Below, one piece after another: positions 8,885 to 17,871 of a stretch of 64,000 nucleotides of DNA. The DNA comes from JACRCT01 sp049841135 (GTDB lineage: Bacteria; Myxococcota; Myxococcia; Myxococcales; UBA5297). How positions within the stretch are numbered: the first letter of the stretch is position 1; the number at the start of each line of letters is the position of its first letter. Both the position numbers and the translations under genes were made by a program. The stretch is taken from positions 1,736,001 through 1,800,000 of the forward strand of contig JASGHK010000005.1 of the NCBI GenBank assembly GCA_049841135.1. Direction: 5' to 3'. Under the pieces are notes generated by a model. That model was given only the letters and a program-made list of their open reading frames with translations, was not told where the DNA came from and made no database searches.

Positions 8885-9319
8885 TCACCCGAATGCCCAG
8901 AGGGCGACCGCTCCGGCGATGGCCACGACGACCATGAGCGCAGGCGCGCCGAGCAGGAGCAGCTTCTCGCGCCGCGCCAGTCGCTTGACCTCCGCCAGCG
9001 CAGCCGAGGCGTCGTGGTCCTCGGGGGCCAGCCGGCAAGCGAGAGTCAGGTCGTAGGCCGCCTCGGGCAGCCGGCCCAGCTGCGCGCGGAGCTTGCCCAG
9101 CGCCCGGTAGCCCTCCGCCCGCAGCGGCATCAGGGCGCAGGCGGCCGCGAGCTGGTTCTCCGCGGCGGCGAGGTCGCCTTCCTGGAGCAGCTCGAGCGCC
9201 CGGTTGAAGCAGAGCCTGCCGAGCCGGTCCAGGAGCGCCGGGAGCCGCAGCTCGGCGCCGCAGTGCTGGCAGAGAGGACCTTCGGCCGACGCCTTCTTGC
9301 AGGCAGGGCAGGGGATCAC
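8885..9319 (-). CDS. Zinc-ribbon, TPR-like, tail-anchored membrane protein
   Basis: 144 residues from GTG 9319, which overlaps the TGA of the preceding gene (GTGA), indicating coupling. An N-terminal zinc ribbon (CPACKK...CQHCGAE, four Cys within residues 4-21) is followed by two TPR-like helix pairs (NRALELLQEGDLAAAENQLAAA; YRALGKLRAQLGRLPEAAYDL) and ends in one hydrophobic helix (LLLLGAPALMVVVAIAGAVALW). This fits a tail-anchored cytoplasmic adaptor. It is the last gene of the three-gene overlapping set with the DnaJ-like protein at 9871. Confidence 0.75.
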   Translation of the reverse strand: MIPCPACKKASAEGPLCQHCGAELRLPALLDRLGRLCFNRALELLQEGDLAAAENQLAAACALMPLRAEGYRALGKLRAQLGRLPEAAYDLTLACRLAPEDHDASAALAEVKRLARREKLLLLGAPALMVVVAIAGAVALWAFG

Positions 9320-9858
9320 GTCGCGCCTCCTGGCTGCTTGGGGTCGCCTGGGGTTCCCACCACGACCTCTGCGCGCCGCACGACCTTTCCGGCGACGAGC
9401 ACCGCTGGCTTGACCGTCTGCAGCACCGTCGGCCGCGCGAGCGCCGGAGTCGGCTCGAAGAGCAGCACTTCGAAGGGGTCGCCGTCGTGGTACGGCCGGC
9501 CTTCCGGGTCCTCGGTGGCGACGCCTGCTGCACTGAGCGCTTCTTCCATCTTGGCCACCGCGGACTCGAGCGGGCGCTTCTCTTTGGCGGGCACGGTCTC
9601 CGACAGCTTCGCGAACCGGCCCTTCAGGCGCCAGACCTCGACGGCCAGGGTCAGCAGCGCATCGCTGGTGGTGGACGAGCTGGACGGGGCGGACTGGGTG
9701 GACTGGGTGGACGGAAGGGAGGTAGCCGGTGCGGACCGATCTGGCGCAGGCGGCATCCAGGCCGACAGGTCGAGCGGACCGAGCTCCAGCGGAGTGTCGC
9801 GGATGGCGAGCGGGCCTTCGGTGAGCAGGACGGCAGGTGGCTTCGGGGAGTCGGGCAT
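9316..9858 (-). CDS. Hypothetical protein, possibly GrpE-like
   Basis: 180 residues between the DnaJ-like gene (12 bases upstream) and the zinc-ribbon gene (4-bp overlap). It has a Pro/Ser/Thr-rich N-terminal third containing a run encoded by a nine-base repeat (STQSTQSAPSSSS), a central helix (LLTLAVEVWRLKGRFAKL) followed by a region ending DPFEVLLFEPT and TVLQTVKPAVLVAGKVVRR. The order long helix, then strand-rich GKVVRRAEVVVG resembles the end of nucleotide-exchange factor GrpE, and the DnaJ-like neighbour makes that plausible, but the match is weak and I treat it as inference. Confidence 0.6.
   Translation of the reverse strand: MPDSPKPPAVLLTEGPLAIRDTPLELGPLDLSAWMPPAPDRSAPATSLPSTQSTQSAPSSSSTTSDALLTLAVEVWRLKGRFAKLSETVPAKEKRPLESAVAKMEEALSAAGVATEDPEGRPYHDGDPFEVLLFEPTPALARPTVLQTVKPAVLVAGKVVRRAEVVVGTPGDPKQPGGAT
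9691..9712. repeat. 9-bp-period minisatellite inside a coding region
   Basis: GGACTGGGT repeated 2.4 times (GTCCACCCA on the other strand). It encodes Ser-Thr-Gln repeats in the gene at 9316. It is the same repeat family as 15482-15517. Confidence 0.6.
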
Positions 9859-9870
9859 GCGGGTCGGTTC

Positions 9871-10383
9871 CTACGGCTCGTCGGTGTCGGGCGCGGGCAG
9901 GGGGAAGAGCCCGGGCAGGTCCAGCGAGTCGGGGCAGAGGTCGGGGGCGTTGGCCGTCCGCGGCGCGGGCGAGAGCAGCTCCTCGAGGCGGTCGGCCAGC
10001 TCCTGGGGCATCCGGTACTGCGGCGGCACCGGAACGAGCTCGCCGGCGAGGTCCTGCAGCACCTGCGCGAGCGGCGCGTCTCCTGGCAACGGCGTCGTCA
10101 GCCGGGCGAGCAGCTCGTCCAGGCGCTTGAGGTCGATGGGCAGGCTCTGGCACGCGGGCCAGAAGAACTCGTGCACCGCGCGCCGGTGCGGGTCGCGCAG
10201 CTCGGCGATGGCCCAGCGGACCTGCTCGGCGCTGCGCTCGGCGGGGCCCAGCGGCGCCAGCTCCGTCGGGTCATCCATTCCGGCGGCGATCAGCGCCAAG
10301 AGCCGCGCTCCTTCGCGCTCGACGTCGCGGGCCGAGGCCTGCGGCGTCAGCCCCAACAGCCGGAACGGGTTCTCGCAGAGCAC
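9871..10383 (-). CDS. DnaJ-like (NPFRLLGL-motif) protein
   Basis: 170 residues from GTG 10383. The N-terminus CENPFRLLGLTPQASARDVEREG is the recognisable J-like module found in a group of bacterial proteins that begin NPFR-x-LGL; the usual HPD of true DnaJ is not seen (MDDPTELAPLGP instead). A second helical block (AIAELRDPHRRAVHEFFW) corresponds to the helix that packs against it. It heads a tight unit with the genes at 9316 and 8885, suggesting a small chaperone-linked or assembly module. Reading further upstream is possible to 10551 but would cross the palindrome at 10528, so the GTG is preferred. Confidence 0.65.
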   Translation of the reverse strand: MLCENPFRLLGLTPQASARDVEREGARLLALIAAGMDDPTELAPLGPAERSAEQVRWAIAELRDPHRRAVHEFFWPACQSLPIDLKRLDELLARLTTPLPGDAPLAQVLQDLAGELVPVPPQYRMPQELADRLEELLSPAPRTANAPDLCPDSLDLPGLFPLPAPDTDEP

Positions 10384-10527
10384 CGAGAAGATTCTGGTGC
10401 AGCCGGGAAGAAGGCGCCGGACGCTCGTGCGGGCGGGTGGGCTGGGCTGGGGCCGGCATGGGTCTGGCGATGCTACCTCCGGCGCCGGCTGGAAACAGAA
10501 GCTGCTCGTCTCCCTGAGATGGCAGCA

Positions 10528-10548
10528 AAGGTAGCATGATGCTACCTT
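10528..10548. promoter_or_regulatory. Perfect 21-bp palindrome, likely toxin-antitoxin operator
   Basis: Arms AAGGTAGCAT and ATGCTACCTT around one central base, ending six bases before the ATG of the ParD-like antitoxin. A half-site ATGCTACC recurs at 10470-10477. Antitoxins with ribbon-helix-helix domains repress their own promoter by binding such palindromes, so I infer an autoregulatory operator. It also lies between this operon and the divergent DnaJ-like gene. Confidence 0.7.
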
Positions 10549-10554
10549 CATTCC

Positions 10555-10929
10555 ATGGGACAGCCCGTCAAGCTCTCAGACTCCCTCGTCCTCGACGCCC
10601 GCCTCGTGGGAGAGGCGACCGAGCGGTCGATCGCCAGCCAGATTGAGTTCTGGGCAAAGCTCGGCCGGGCGATGGAGCCCCTTCTGAGGACCGACACTCT
10701 TCTCAGCCTCAAGCGCTCCGGTGAGACCCGTTCGCTCTCGGCCTGTCTAGCCTCGGTTGGGACCCCCGAAGGCGAGCGGCGCTTGGCCGCGCACCTCGAC
10801 GCGCGGCCCTTTCCTCACTTCGAGCCTGCGCCCGGCCGTCCTGGGTTGCTGATGAAGATCGACGAGGACGGCACGCGCACGGTCGGCAGGTTCGTCAACC
10901 GCAAGTTCCGCCGCGTCGGGCGCACGTGA
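10555..10929 (+). CDS. ParD-like antitoxin
   Basis: 124 residues. The N-terminus MGQPVKLSDSLVLDARLVGE followed by ATERSIASQIEFWAKLGRA is the hallmark of the ParD-like antitoxin family (a ribbon-helix-helix N-terminal half giving DNA binding and dimerisation). The C-terminal half (PGLLMKIDEDGTRTVGRFVNRKF) would wrap the toxin. Its TGA overlaps the GTG of the zeta toxin (GTGA at 10926-10929). The perfect palindrome immediately upstream suggests self-repression. Function: neutralises the adjacent toxin and controls the operon. Family membership is clear, pairing is by context. Confidence 0.85.
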   Translation: MGQPVKLSDSLVLDARLVGEATERSIASQIEFWAKLGRAMEPLLRTDTLLSLKRSGETRSLSACLASVGTPEGERRLAAHLDARPFPHFEPAPGRPGLLMKIDEDGTRTVGRFVNRKFRRVGRT

Positions 10930-11495
10930 CCTCGCTCCTCGACTCACGGCCCATTGTCGTCGCGCTCGCCGGTCCGAACGGCGCCGGGAAGAGCACATTC
11001 TTCGACGCTTACCTGCGGCCTGCGGGCTTGCGCTTCGTCAACGCGAACGAGCTCGCGCGCGACTTGAACCTCGACGCCTACCAGGCGATGGAGCTTGCGG
11101 GCGCCCTGCGGCAGACCCTGATCGAGCAGCAGGAGAGCTTCGTCTTCGAGACGGTGCTCTCCGACCCGGTAGGGAACAAGCTCGAATTTCTTGGCAACGC
11201 ACAGCGACGCGGCTTCACCGTGGTCCTCTGTTTCATCGGGCTCGATAGTGCCGAGACCTCCGAGGAGCGCGTGGCCATGCGGGTCCTGCAAGGTGGGCAC
11301 GACGTGCCCAACGAGAAGATCGCCTCGCGCTTCCCCAGGACGCTCGCCAATCTCAAGAGGGCGATCGCCCAACTCGAGGGCGTCCTGGTTTTCGACAACA
11401 GCGACCTCGCCCGGCCCTTCCGAAAGGTTGCCGAGTTTCGTCGCGGGAGACCTGTCTTCCTGGCCTCTCCGCCTGCTTGGTTGAAGTGGAAATAG
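10926..11495 (+). CDS. Zeta-family toxin (UDP-sugar kinase-like)
   Basis: 189 residues with a Walker A motif ALAGPNGAGKST (residues 14-25), the FVNANELARDL segment and the FETVLSDP strand that carry substrate-binding residues in zeta toxins, and the lid sequence RVLQGGHDVPNEKIASRF with the conserved GGH-x-V-P-x-x-K-I-x-x-R. Zeta toxins phosphorylate UDP-N-acetylglucosamine and block peptidoglycan synthesis; UDP-GlcNAc or another nucleotide sugar would be the target here. GTG start overlaps the antitoxin stop. The canonical zeta partner is epsilon; pairing with a ParD-like protein is an alternative arrangement. Confidence 0.85.
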   Translation: MTSLLDSRPIVVALAGPNGAGKSTFFDAYLRPAGLRFVNANELARDLNLDAYQAMELAGALRQTLIEQQESFVFETVLSDPVGNKLEFLGNAQRRGFTVVLCFIGLDSAETSEERVAMRVLQGGHDVPNEKIASRFPRTLANLKRAIAQLEGVLVFDNSDLARPFRKVAEFRRGRPVFLASPPAWLKWK

Positions 11496-11555
11496 CCCGG
11501 AGGATCGGAGTGAGTCCTCCAGCTCCACCGCGACTTCCCTCGCCAAGGCCCAGTC

Positions 11556-11657
11556 TCTCTCGGTCGTTGGCGTACAGGTGACCCCGGCGGCGGTGACCGT
11601 CGTGCCGACGACCTGCATCGCTCCGCTGAAGCAGCCGGCGACGACCACGTCTCCGCC
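11556..11657 (-). pseudogene. Possible fragment of a beta-propeller (SBBP-type) repeat gene
   Basis: The 293 bp between 11495 and 11789 hold no intact gene. One minus-strand frame reads GGDVVVAGCFSGAMQVVGTTVTAAG, which resembles a single unit of the SBBP-like repeats of large myxobacterial surface proteins (a GxVVVxGxFSG strand followed by a G-T-x-L-x-AG turn). No start, stop or neighbouring units are present. It may be a remnant or chance. Confidence 0.25.
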
Positions 11658-11788
11658 GGGCGGCCGCCAGGACGGGCGTGCTCCTCGCCGCCTTTCTGCC
11701 GATGCGCCGGCTGGAAACGCAGTCATTACCCGAGGTTGTCCAAAACGAGGACAGGCAACTCGACCAGGCTTCTGGCGACAATGCTCGC

Positions 11789-12451
11789 ATGGCACTCACC
11801 ATCGGCGACCGAGGCGCATCCGTCCGCAGGCTCCAGCAGCAGCTCCAGGCGAAAGGCTTCGACCCCGGCGGCGTCGACGGCGTGTTCGGCCCCAAGACGC
11901 AGCGCGCGGTCATGGCCTTCCAGAAGGCCAACCACCTGACCGCCGACGGACAGGTCGGCGAGGACACCCGGCTCGCCTTCCGGAACTTCCAGGCCAACCG
12001 CAACCGCGACGTCTTCGAGCAGCCCTCCAGCAACCGCACCGGCAATGACGGCGAGGCCGTCATCGAGCGCACCACCAACGCTGGCCGGCGCAACCAGATG
12101 GTCCAGGGCTCCATCACCGTCAACGGCCACAGCTACACCTTCCGCAGCGGCGGCCACGGCAAGGGCAGCCTGCCGACCGGTTCCTACGAAGTCACCGCGC
12201 ACATGCACAGCCGCAGCAACGCCAGCATGAGCGTCGACGGCGTGGGCTACAGCTTCGCGGTCAGCGACAAGTACGACTCGCGCGTCGGCGCCACCCGGCG
12301 GCTGCTGCGCATCCACCCCGACGGCGGCACCGCCGGCACCGAGGGCTGCATCGGCATCGTGGGCGGCGGCGACGTGCAGCGCCGCTTCCGCGCGGACATG
12401 GAGGCCGAGCTGGCGCGCAACGGCGGCCGCTACACGCTGACCGTCCGCTAG
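11789..12451 (+). CDS. Peptidoglycan-binding protein with Tlde1-like domain
   Basis: 220 residues. Residues 3-60 are a PG_binding_1 domain (GDRGASVRRLQQQLQAKG, VDGVFGPKTQRAVMAFQ). Residues 105-215 resemble the Tlde1/DUF2778 L,D-transpeptidase-like fold: the glycine-rich GGHGKGSLPTGSYEV strand and the active-site-like RIHPDGGTAGTEGCIGI with His and Cys about ten residues apart. It could cut or exchange peptidoglycan cross-links, or be a phage-type lytic protein. There is no signal peptide, so export would need a secretion system or holin, or it acts as an effector. ATG 11789 is used because sequence upstream has no family similarity. Confidence 0.75.
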   Translation: MALTIGDRGASVRRLQQQLQAKGFDPGGVDGVFGPKTQRAVMAFQKANHLTADGQVGEDTRLAFRNFQANRNRDVFEQPSSNRTGNDGEAVIERTTNAGRRNQMVQGSITVNGHSYTFRSGGHGKGSLPTGSYEVTAHMHSRSNASMSVDGVGYSFAVSDKYDSRVGATRRLLRIHPDGGTAGTEGCIGIVGGGDVQRRFRADMEAELARNGGRYTLTVR

Positions 12452-12615
12452 TCGCAGCCGGCCTGTCCGAGCGTCGGGCCCAGATCGCGGACTCGAAGGA
12501 CCGAACCTTCGACTCCGGAATCGCCGCGCGTTTTCTGCGCTCGGGGAGAACGGGCGTACCATCGTCCTCGTCCCTCTTGTTGCTCGGCCGCTCACCCTCA
12601 CCGGTTTCAAGGAGC

Positions 12616-15549
12616 ATGCGCTTCGGGCTCAGATGGCTGGTCGCGGCCGCAGCCGTCCTGGGCGCCTCGGACGCCTGGGCCGGAGTGGCCTTCACCAACC
12701 TGAACGCGACCAACGCCCCCTCGTCGCGGTCGGGCTCGAGCGTCACCGAGACCACGCTCAGCCCCGAGACCCTCCTCGTCTTCGGCGGCAACTTCGGCAC
12801 CAGCGGCTCGAACCAGCTCTACCAGCTCGATCCGGTGGCCAAGGCCTTCACCGACGTGGCCGACACCAACCTGCCCAGCTCGCGCGCCTATCACGGCGCG
12901 GCCTGGGACTCGGCCCACGAGCGGCTGGTCATCTACGGCGGGCTGAGCCAGGGGCTCTTCGGCTCCTTCCGCGACGACCTGTGGGCCTACGACCCCGTCA
13001 CCCATGCCTGGACTCAGCTGACGGTGACCGACAAGCCGGCGGCGCGCTGGCAGATGCTCTTCCACTACGTCCCGCACCTGGACCGGTTCTTCGTCTTCTC
13101 GGGCGCGACGGGGTTCAACAACCTCTACACCACCGTCACCGCGGTCGATCAGGGCATGTGGTGGCTCAGCGTCGACTACGGCGCCGCCACCGCCACCTTC
13201 ACGGCCATCGCGCCCAACGGCCCCGTGCCCGAGGGGCGGTCCGAGGGCTGCGTGGGCTACGACCCGGTGGCCCGCGAAATCTACCTGTTCTCCGGCGAGA
13301 AGGTCGGCGCCGCCTGCACCGACCAGTGGCGATTCAAGGTCGACTCCGAGACCTGGCAGCAGGACACGCCGGCGGCGGCGCCCCCGGCGCGCTTGTCGGC
13401 GATGTGCGCCTGGGATCCCGGCCGCAAGCAGCTCCTCATGTACGGGGGGACCGACAAGCCCCGCGGGAGCATGCTCAGCGACGGCTGGACCTACAACCCG
13501 GTCACCAACGTCTGGACCGCCGCCGCTCCGGCCACCGCCGACCAGCTCACCACCGCCGGCGCGGCGTACAGCCCGAGCGTGGGCGGCATGGTCTGGTTCG
13601 GCGGGCGCGACAAGCTGAGCCTCACCAGCGGAACCTGGTCGATGGTCGTCGCCAACGACGCGCCGGTCGCAGAAGCCGGCCCGGACCAGAGCGCGAGCGA
13701 AGGCAAGCAGGCCACCTTGGACGCCGCTGCCTCCAGCGATCCGAACGGGGACACGCTGACCTTCAGCTGGACCCAGGTCGGCGGTCCGGCGGTGACGCTC
13801 GCCGGCGCCGGCACGCCTTCGCCCAGCTTCGCCGCGCCCTCGGTCGGCGCGGACACGCCGCTCACCTTCGAGCTGACGGTGAGCGACGGCTTCGGCGGCA
13901 GCGCCACGGACCAGGTTCAGGTGACCGTCCTCGACGACAACCTGCCGCCCGTGGCGCGCGCCGGCTCCGACCAGTGCGCCGACGAGGTTGCGCCGGTCAC
14001 CCTGGACGGCACCGCCTCCAGCGATCCGAACGGCGACCCGCTCACCTACGCGTGGACGCAGACGCTGGGGACGCCGGTCACGCTGACGGCCGCCGACACG
14101 GCGAAGCCCACCGTCACCGCGCCCTCGGTCTTCGCGGCCATTGTCCTCGAGTTCGAGCTGACCGTCAGTGACGGCCGTGGATTGAACGCGACCGACCGCG
14201 TGCGGATCGACATCGCCAACACCCTCAACGAGCCGCCGACCGCCGACGCAGGCCCGGACGCGACCCGCTGCGAGCAGGCGGCGGTCACGCTCGCCGGCCG
14301 CGGGACCGACCCCAACGGCGACGCCTTGAGCTTCGCCTGGACACAGCTCTCGGGCCCGCCCGTGACGCTGAGCGATGCGACCACGGCGACGACGGCCTTC
14401 GCCGCGCCGGCCGTCACTGCGAGCACGGTCCTCGAGTTCGAGCTGACGGTGGACGACGGCAAGGGCGGCATCGCCAAGGACCAGGTGCGGATCACCCTCG
14501 CTGACGACGTCGACGAGGCGCCGACGGCCGACGCCGGGCCGGACCAGACCCGGGGCGAGCAGGTGGCGGTCACGCTCGCCGGCTCGGGCTCGGACCCCAA
14601 CGGTGACCCGCTCTCCTTCTTCTGGGCCCAGACGGCCGGACCAACGGTGGAGCTCTCGGGGGCTGGCGCCGCGACCGCCACCTTCACCACGCCGACGGTG
14701 CTGGCGGACGCGGTGCTGGAGTTCGAGCTGACCGCGGACGACGGCCGGGGCGGGGTGGCGCATGACCGGATGCAGGTCCTGGTGGTCAACGACGCCAACG
14801 AGCCGCCGACGGCCGTCGCCGGCCCCGACCAGTCACGAATCGAGGGCACGCTCGTGTCGCTGGACGGGACCGGCTCGAGCGACCCCAATGGCGATCCGCT
14901 CACGTTCTCCTGGCGGCAGATGGCCGGGCCTGCGGTGGTGCTGCAGGACGCGGACGCCGCGCAGCCGAGCTTCATGACGCCGCAGGTCGATGCCCGGACG
15001 GTGCTGGAGTTCGAGCTGGAGGTCTCCGACGGACGTGGCACCTCCACCGACCGGGTGCAGGTCACCGTGGAGAACGACGCGCCGCCCGTCGCGGACGCTG
15101 GGCCCGATGCGCGCACCTTCGAAGGCGAAGTGGTCACGCTCGATGGCACGGGCTCTTCGGACCCGAACGGCGACGCGCTCGTCTTCGCCTGGCGGCAGGT
15201 CTCGGGAGCGCCCGTCGCGCTGGACGACCCCAACTCGCCGACGCCCAGCTTCGCCGCACCGTCCTTGAAGGGCATTGCGGCGCTGGAGTTCGAGCTGACC
15301 GTGCGCGACGCGGCCGGTGGCTCGGCGAGCGACCGGGTGGTCGTCACGGTGCAGGGAAGGGAGCTGGAGCTGGGGGTCGGCTGCGGCGGGTGTGGTGCCG
15401 GTTCTGGCGCAGGGGGCCAATGGCTGGGGCTCATCGCGCTGGGCCTGCTCTTCAGGCGGCGCGCCTCGGGCGCTCCGCGCTGTCCACCCAGTCCGCTCCG
15501 TCAACCCTGTCCACGAACGAACCTGCCCTCCGCGCTCGCCAAGCGGTAG
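12616..15549 (+). CDS. Kelch-type propeller plus six PKD-like repeats, C-terminally anchored surface protein
   Basis: 977 residues, AAGGAG before ATG 12616. The signal peptide MRFGLRWLVAAAAVLGASDAWA is followed by a Kelch-type beta-propeller (about 25-345; units such as RLVIYGGLSQGLFGSF and KQLLMYGGTDKPRG), then six PKD-like repeats of about 97 residues (each opening APVAxAGPDQ...LDGxxSSDPNGDxLTFxW). The tail ELGVGCGGCGAGSG...LGLIALGLLFRRRA is a GlyGly/MYXO-CTERM-like sorting signal, but another 28 residues follow it, which is abnormal and coincides with a nine-base minisatellite. It is a surface-exposed or secreted adhesin-like protein with no catalytic motif. Confidence 0.85.
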   Translation: MRFGLRWLVAAAAVLGASDAWAGVAFTNLNATNAPSSRSGSSVTETTLSPETLLVFGGNFGTSGSNQLYQLDPVAKAFTDVADTNLPSSRAYHGAAWDSAHERLVIYGGLSQGLFGSFRDDLWAYDPVTHAWTQLTVTDKPAARWQMLFHYVPHLDRFFVFSGATGFNNLYTTVTAVDQGMWWLSVDYGAATATFTAIAPNGPVPEGRSEGCVGYDPVAREIYLFSGEKVGAACTDQWRFKVDSETWQQDTPAAAPPARLSAMCAWDPGRKQLLMYGGTDKPRGSMLSDGWTYNPVTNVWTAAAPATADQLTTAGAAYSPSVGGMVWFGGRDKLSLTSGTWSMVVANDAPVAEAGPDQSASEGKQATLDAAASSDPNGDTLTFSWTQVGGPAVTLAGAGTPSPSFAAPSVGADTPLTFELTVSDGFGGSATDQVQVTVLDDNLPPVARAGSDQCADEVAPVTLDGTASSDPNGDPLTYAWTQTLGTPVTLTAADTAKPTVTAPSVFAAIVLEFELTVSDGRGLNATDRVRIDIANTLNEPPTADAGPDATRCEQAAVTLAGRGTDPNGDALSFAWTQLSGPPVTLSDATTATTAFAAPAVTASTVLEFELTVDDGKGGIAKDQVRITLADDVDEAPTADAGPDQTRGEQVAVTLAGSGSDPNGDPLSFFWAQTAGPTVELSGAGAATATFTTPTVLADAVLEFELTADDGRGGVAHDRMQVLVVNDANEPPTAVAGPDQSRIEGTLVSLDGTGSSDPNGDPLTFSWRQMAGPAVVLQDADAAQPSFMTPQVDARTVLEFELEVSDGRGTSTDRVQVTVENDAPPVADAGPDARTFEGEVVTLDGTGSSDPNGDALVFAWRQVSGAPVALDDPNSPTPSFAAPSLKGIAALEFELTVRDAAGGSASDRVVVTVQGRELELGVGCGGCGAGSGAGGQWLGLIALGLLFRRRASGAPRCPPSPLRQPCPRTNLPSALAKR
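15482..15517. repeat. 9-bp-period minisatellite (GTCCACCCA family)
   Basis: Four consecutive units: GTCCACCCA, GTCCGCTCC, GTCAACCCT, GTCCACGAA. It lies within the last codons of the Kelch-PKD gene, beyond its sorting signal. Confidence 0.6.
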
Positions 15550-15627
15550 CTGCGGCAGGCGCGGCAAGCCCCGCGGCCACCAACCCTGTTAGGCTTCGCC
15601 ACTTCTCAAGGGCGAAAGGAACTTCCC

Positions 15628-17789
15628 ATGCGCACCCTCATCACAGCCACAGCCGCCATCGCGTTTCTCGCGGGCTGCGCCACGACGACCACCAAGGAGA
15701 GTCGCAGCGTGAAGACCGAATCTTTCGACACCCGAAACCAACCCGCTGCTGCGCCCCTGGGCGGGCGAGTACGGCGGGGTCCCGCCGTTCGACCAGGTCA
15801 AGGTCGAGCACCTCGAGCCGGCGCTGATGGCCGCCATGGACGCCAACCGCAAGGAGATCGCCGCGATCGCGAACGACCCGGCGGCGCCGACCTTCGAGAA
15901 CACCATCGCCGCCATGGAGAAGACCGGCCGCCTGCTCAACAACGCCGGCAGCGTCTACGGCATCTGGACCGGCAGCCTCGCCACTCCTGAGTGCCAGGCC
16001 GTCGAGAATGACGATGGCTCCGCGCCTGGCCGCCTTCAGCGACGAGATCGTCCAGAACGCCGCGCTCTTCAAGCGCATCCAGGCGGTCTACGACTCGCCC
16101 GAGAAGGCCAAGCTCACCGCCGAGCAGCAGCGGCTGACCTGGCTCGTCTACACCAACTTCGTGCGCGCCGGCGCCAAGCTCGACGAGGCGGGCAAGAAGC
16201 GGATGGCCGCCATCAACCAGCGGCTGGCCACGCTCTACACGCAGTTCAGCCAGGACGTCCTCGCCGACGAGGGCGGCTACCAGCTGGTGCTGGAGAACGA
16301 GGCCGACCTCGCCGGCCTGCCCGAGTCGGTGCGCGCCGGCATGGCCGCCAATGCCGAGGAGAGGAAGCTCAAGGGCAAGTGGGTCGTCAGCAACACCCGC
16401 TCGTCGGTCGAGCCGTTCCTGACCTACTCCACCCGCCGCGACCTGCGCCAGAAGGTGTTCGAGAGCTTCGTCAGCCGCGGCGACCACGGCGACGCGCACG
16501 ACACCAAGAAGCTCATCACCGAGATCCTCGCGCTGCGCGTCGAGCGGGCGAACCTTTTGGGCTTCGCGACCCACGCCCACTGGCGGCTCGAGAACACCAT
16601 GGCCAAGACGCCCGAGCGCGCCATGGAGCTGCTCGAGGCCGTCTGGAAGCCCGCCGTCGCCCGCGTCCACGAGGAGGTCGCCGACATGCAGGCGATCGCC
16701 GACAAGGAGGGCGCCAAGATCAAGATCGAGCCGTGGGACTACCGCTTCTACGCGGAGAAGGTCCGCAAGGCGAAGTACGAGCTGGACGAGAACGGCGTGA
16801 AGCCCTACCTGCAGCTCGAGAAGCTGCGCGAGGGCATGTTCTGGGTGGCCGGCGAGCTGTTCGGCCTCGAGTTCGTGCCGGTGACCAACGTCCCGGTCTT
16901 CCACAAGGACGTTCGCGTCTGGCAGGTCAAGCAGAAGGCCACCGGCAAGCACGTGGGCCTGTGGTACTTCGACCCCTTCGCCCGCCAGTTCAAGCGCTCG
17001 GGCGCGTGGATGGACGCCTACCGGGCCCAGGAGCGCTTCGACGGCGAGGTCCCGACCATCGTCAGCAACAACGCCAACTTCGTGCAGGGCAAGCCCGGCG
17101 AGGCCATCCTCGTCAGCTGGGACGACGCGACCACCCTCTTCCACGAGTTCGGCCACGCGCTGCACGGCCTGTCCTCGAACGTCTCCTACCCCTCGCTCTC
17201 CGGCACCGCGGTGGCGCGCGACTACGTCGAGTTCCCCTCGCAGCTGCTCGAGCACTGGCTGTCGACGCCGGAGGTCCTCAACAAGTTCGCGCTGCACTTC
17301 CAGACCGGCCAGCCGATCCCCGCGGAGCTCGTCGCCAAGATCGAGAAGGCCAAGACCTTCAACCAGGGCTTCTCGACGGTGGAGTACCTGGCGAGCGCGC
17401 TCATCGACCTGAAGCTGCACCTGGCCGGCGCCAAGACCATCGACCCCGCGGCCTTCGAGAAGGAGACGCTCTCGGCGCTCGGTATGCCGGCGGAGATGGT
17501 GATGCGCCACCGCACGCCACAGTTCCTGCACGTCTTCTCCGGCGACGGCTACTCGGCCGGCTACTACAGCTACCTGTGGTCCGACACGCTGGTGGCCGAC
17601 GCCTACGAGGCGTTCACCGAGGGCAAGGGCCCGTACGACATGGAGATCGCCAAGAAGCTCTCCGAGAAGGTGTTCCAGGTCGGCAACACGGTCGACCCCG
17701 AGGAGAGCTACAAGGCGTTCCGCGGCCGCAGCGCCGGCATCGACGCGCTGATGCGCAAGCGCGGCTTCCCGGCGCCCACCAAGAAGTAG
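15628..17789 (+). CDS. M3-family zinc oligopeptidase, lipoprotein, two frameshifts
   Basis: The gene opens with a lipoprotein signal MRTLITATAAIAFLAGC, then reads in three frames: 15628 to about 15745, about 15745-16000 (LRPWAGEYGGVPPFDQVKV), and 16008-17789. Joined, it gives about 720 residues, the size of oligopeptidase A or dipeptidyl carboxypeptidase. The zinc motif HEFGHALHG is encoded at 17142-17168, with the downstream Glu in the YVEFPSQLLEHWL segment and the Tyr-rich SGDGYSAGYYSYLWSD substrate loop. It should cleave short peptides outside the inner membrane. The internal reading frames are intact over 593 residues, so sequencing indels are likelier than decay. Confidence 0.85.
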
Positions 17790-17871
17790 CGCCGCCGCGG
17801 TCGCTCTCTCGCTGGGCGAAGACGAGGTCCTCGTCTTCGCCGCCGATCCGGCAGTCCTGCGCGACAGCGAC

